DNA of 6,937 nt, from assembly GCA_020356305.1 (NCBI GenBank), contig CP070636.1, positions 1,326,879 to 1,333,815 on the forward strand, written 5' to 3'. The stretch comes from Candidatus Bathyarchaeota archaeon. GTDB taxonomy: Archaea; Thermoproteota; Bathyarchaeia; Bathyarchaeales; Bathyarchaeaceae. Below the pieces are notes generated by a model that was not told the origin of the DNA, made no database searches, and worked only from the letters and a program-made list of their open reading frames with translations. Shown here one piece after another: positions 5,763-6,937 of the stretch; within the stretch, counting starts at the first letter, position 1, and each line of letters starts with the position of its first letter. The translations under genes and the position numbers were made by a program.

Positions 5763-6937
5763 CTACTCTCCTTCTTCTGGAATTGTTCTAGGCGAAATTT
5801 CATGGGCTATGCTAGTGGTGAGAAGCTTTTTGACTTCTTCTACATCCCTTGTTTGGCCTAGGGTCCACATTAGCTTCACTAGGGCGGTTTCAGGAAGCAT
5901 GTCTTCAAGCGGGATCACTCCTATTGCTAAAAGGTCTCGACCGGTGTCGTAGACGTTCATGTCCAAGCGTCCCCAAATACACTGAGATGTCATGGCTACA
6001 ACTAAGTCGCTTTTGACGGCCTTCTTGATCGCTGGAAAACAGTAGCTGCTCACGTGGCCAAGCCCTGTTCCCTCGAGGACTAGGCCTCTGTAACCTTCTT
6101 CGACGTACGTCTCCAGGACTTCAGGGTCTAGGCCTGGATGAAACTTAACTAGCGCCACTTTCTCATCAAAATCTGGTTTCAAAATCAATTTTCGCGAGTG
6201 TTGACGTTGGCGATAATCTTTCACCCGCATTGTGATCTTCTTGTTTTCCATTGTAGCAAGCGGCGAGGCGTTTACGGATTGAAAAGTGTCCCGCCTACTT
6301 GTGTGGCATTTTCTAACTTTGGTTCCCCGATGGAAGACGATGGAAGTGTCTGAAACAGTTTTGTGCATAGCTAGGACTACCTCTGCAAAGGGAGCTCTCG
6401 CAGCCGCGCCAACCGCTCCTATCAGGTTTGTTGCAGCGTCCGAGCTTGGACGGTCAGCGGATCGCAGCGATCCCACCATTACTACGGGCACTGGGAGGTT
6501 TTGAAGCGCGAAGCTCAAGGCAGCCGCAGTGTATGCCATTGTGTCAGTTCCATGGGGCACGACGACTCCTCCTACTTCTTTTCGGATGTATTTGGCAACG
6601 GTTTTGGCTAGTTCTGACCAGTGCCTCGGTGTTATATTTTCGCTGTAGAGGCTAAAGAGAATCTGAGCCTCTATTGTGGCGACTTCTGAAAGCTCTGGAA
6701 CGACGCTGTAGAGATCTCTTGCAGAGAGGGCGGAACGCACTCCGCCTGTCCGGTAGTCCACTCGGCTGGCGATGGTACCTCCAGTGCTGACGATTGCCAC
6801 CCTAGGCAGCCTTGGATTTCGTGTCGGGAGCGGTGGCGGTTTAAAGGTTGGTTTGGCTCCCGGGCCAATTTTTTCGATTCGTGTGTTTCGGGTCAAGAGG
6901 ATTCCTATGTTGTAGCCGCTTTTGATTTTGATTACGA
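5763..6937 (-). CDS. gatD: Glutamyl-tRNA(Gln) amidotransferase subunit D, 5'-truncated by the window edge
   Basis: GatD is the L-asparaginase-type subunit that hydrolyses glutamine (or asparagine) and channels the ammonia to GatE. 390 codons are visible and the frame stays open to the right edge. The first visible residues, VIKIKSGYNIGI, match the small N-terminal GatD domain, so about 45 residues and the start codon are missing. The catalytic set of the asparaginase fold is present: TGGTIAS (second Thr at about 6776), HGTDT (Thr codon at 6548 followed by Asp), VGSLRSADRPSSDAA, and the lysine in GTKVRKCHTSRRD. Further family blocks are GLVLEGTGLGHV and GRLDMNVYDTGRDLL. An in-frame TTG at 6896 could be mistaken for a start, but the conserved SGYN block lies upstream of it. 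GatDE is confined to Archaea, which fixes the domain of the source organism. Confidence 0.96.
   Translation of the reverse strand, partial: VIKIKSGYNIGILLTRNTRIEKIGPGAKPTFKPPPLPTRNPRLPRVAIVSTGGTIASRVDYRTGGVRSALSARDLYSVVPELSEVATIEAQILFSLYSENITPRHWSELAKTVAKYIRKEVGGVVVPHGTDTMAYTAAALSFALQNLPVPVVMVGSLRSADRPSSDAATNLIGAVGAAARAPFAEVVLAMHKTVSDTSIVFHRGTKVRKCHTSRRDTFQSVNASPLATMENKKITMRVKDYRQRQHSRKLILKPDFDEKVALVKFHPGLDPEVLETYVEEGYRGLVLEGTGLGHVSSYCFPAIKKAVKSDLVVAMTSQCIWGRLDMNVYDTGRDLLAIGVIPLEDMLPETALVKLMWTLGQTRDVEEVKKLLTTSIAHEISPRTIPEEGE
5766..5774 (-). promoter_or_regulatory. Shine-Dalgarno site of gatE overlapping the end of gatD
   Basis: On the minus strand GAAGGAGAG, the last three sense codons of gatD, precedes the gatE ATG at 5755, with 12 bases between GGAG and ATG. 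The spacing is somewhat long, but no nearer in-frame start exists, so it supports ATG 5755 and coupled translation of the two subunits. Confidence 0.5.

Noticed and set aside
5756..5803. Upstream ATG giving a 16-residue longer GatE
   Set aside because: It would overlap gatD by 41 bases, has no Shine-Dalgarno site, and the GatE family match begins just after ATG 5755.
6894..6896. TTG as a possible gatD start
   Set aside because: The frame continues upstream with VIKIKSGYNIGI, a conserved GatD N-terminal block, so the real start is outside the window.
1..6937. Mobile element, CRISPR array or defence island
   Set aside because: No transposase, integrase, terminal repeats, spaced direct repeats or toxin-like gene was seen; the NurA-HerA pair is explained by its repair role without a defence hypothesis.

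Overview
The window comes from an archaeon. It carries parts of two archaeal hallmark sets: the glutamyl-tRNA(Gln) amidotransferase pair gatD-gatE, which is found only in Archaea, and a NurA nuclease gene next to a HerA-type ATPase gene, the archaeal DNA-end-resection partners. Spacing of Shine-Dalgarno-like sites, frequent GTG/TTG starts, a TTTAAA TATA-like box and middling base composition all fit. The mix of small winged-helix proteins with a shared N-terminal module reminds me of the Bathyarchaeota/Thaumarchaeota side of the tree, but that placement is a guess.

Layout, left to right. 1-1074 (minus): HerA-like ATPase, 3' end off the left edge. 1077-2171 (minus): NurA, two bases upstream of herA and probably coupled to it. 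2172-2265: a compact divergent promoter region with one palindromic TATA-like box, a second inverted repeat with the same TGAACA half-site, and a 10-bp tandem duplication at the nurA start. 2266-2670 (plus): small winged-helix protein A. 2671-2826: convergent gap with a T-rich terminator candidate and one weak inverted repeat. 2827-3294 and 3297-3710 (minus): small winged-helix proteins B and C, an apparent two-gene unit transcribed C then B. 3711-3844: a short gap with weak promoter candidates. 3845-5755 (minus): gatE, complete. 5763-6937 (minus): gatD, 5' end off the right edge.

How it works together. GatD releases ammonia from glutamine or asparagine, and GatE uses it to convert Glu-tRNA(Gln) to Gln-tRNA(Gln). 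NurA and HerA should form a DNA-end-processing complex, with HerA as the hexameric translocase and NurA as the nuclease. Between these two housekeeping modules sit three small proteins that share a beta-hairpin-plus-helix N-terminal module of about 40 residues, followed by a winged-helix-like C-terminal domain. A and C are paralogues along their whole length, while B has the same front end joined to a different winged helix. A is divergent from nurA-herA across a palindromic promoter, so it is the natural candidate for a local regulator. This cluster of small proteins and its operator-like DNA is the part of the window most likely to be undescribed. No tRNA, rRNA, CRISPR array or mobile element was seen.
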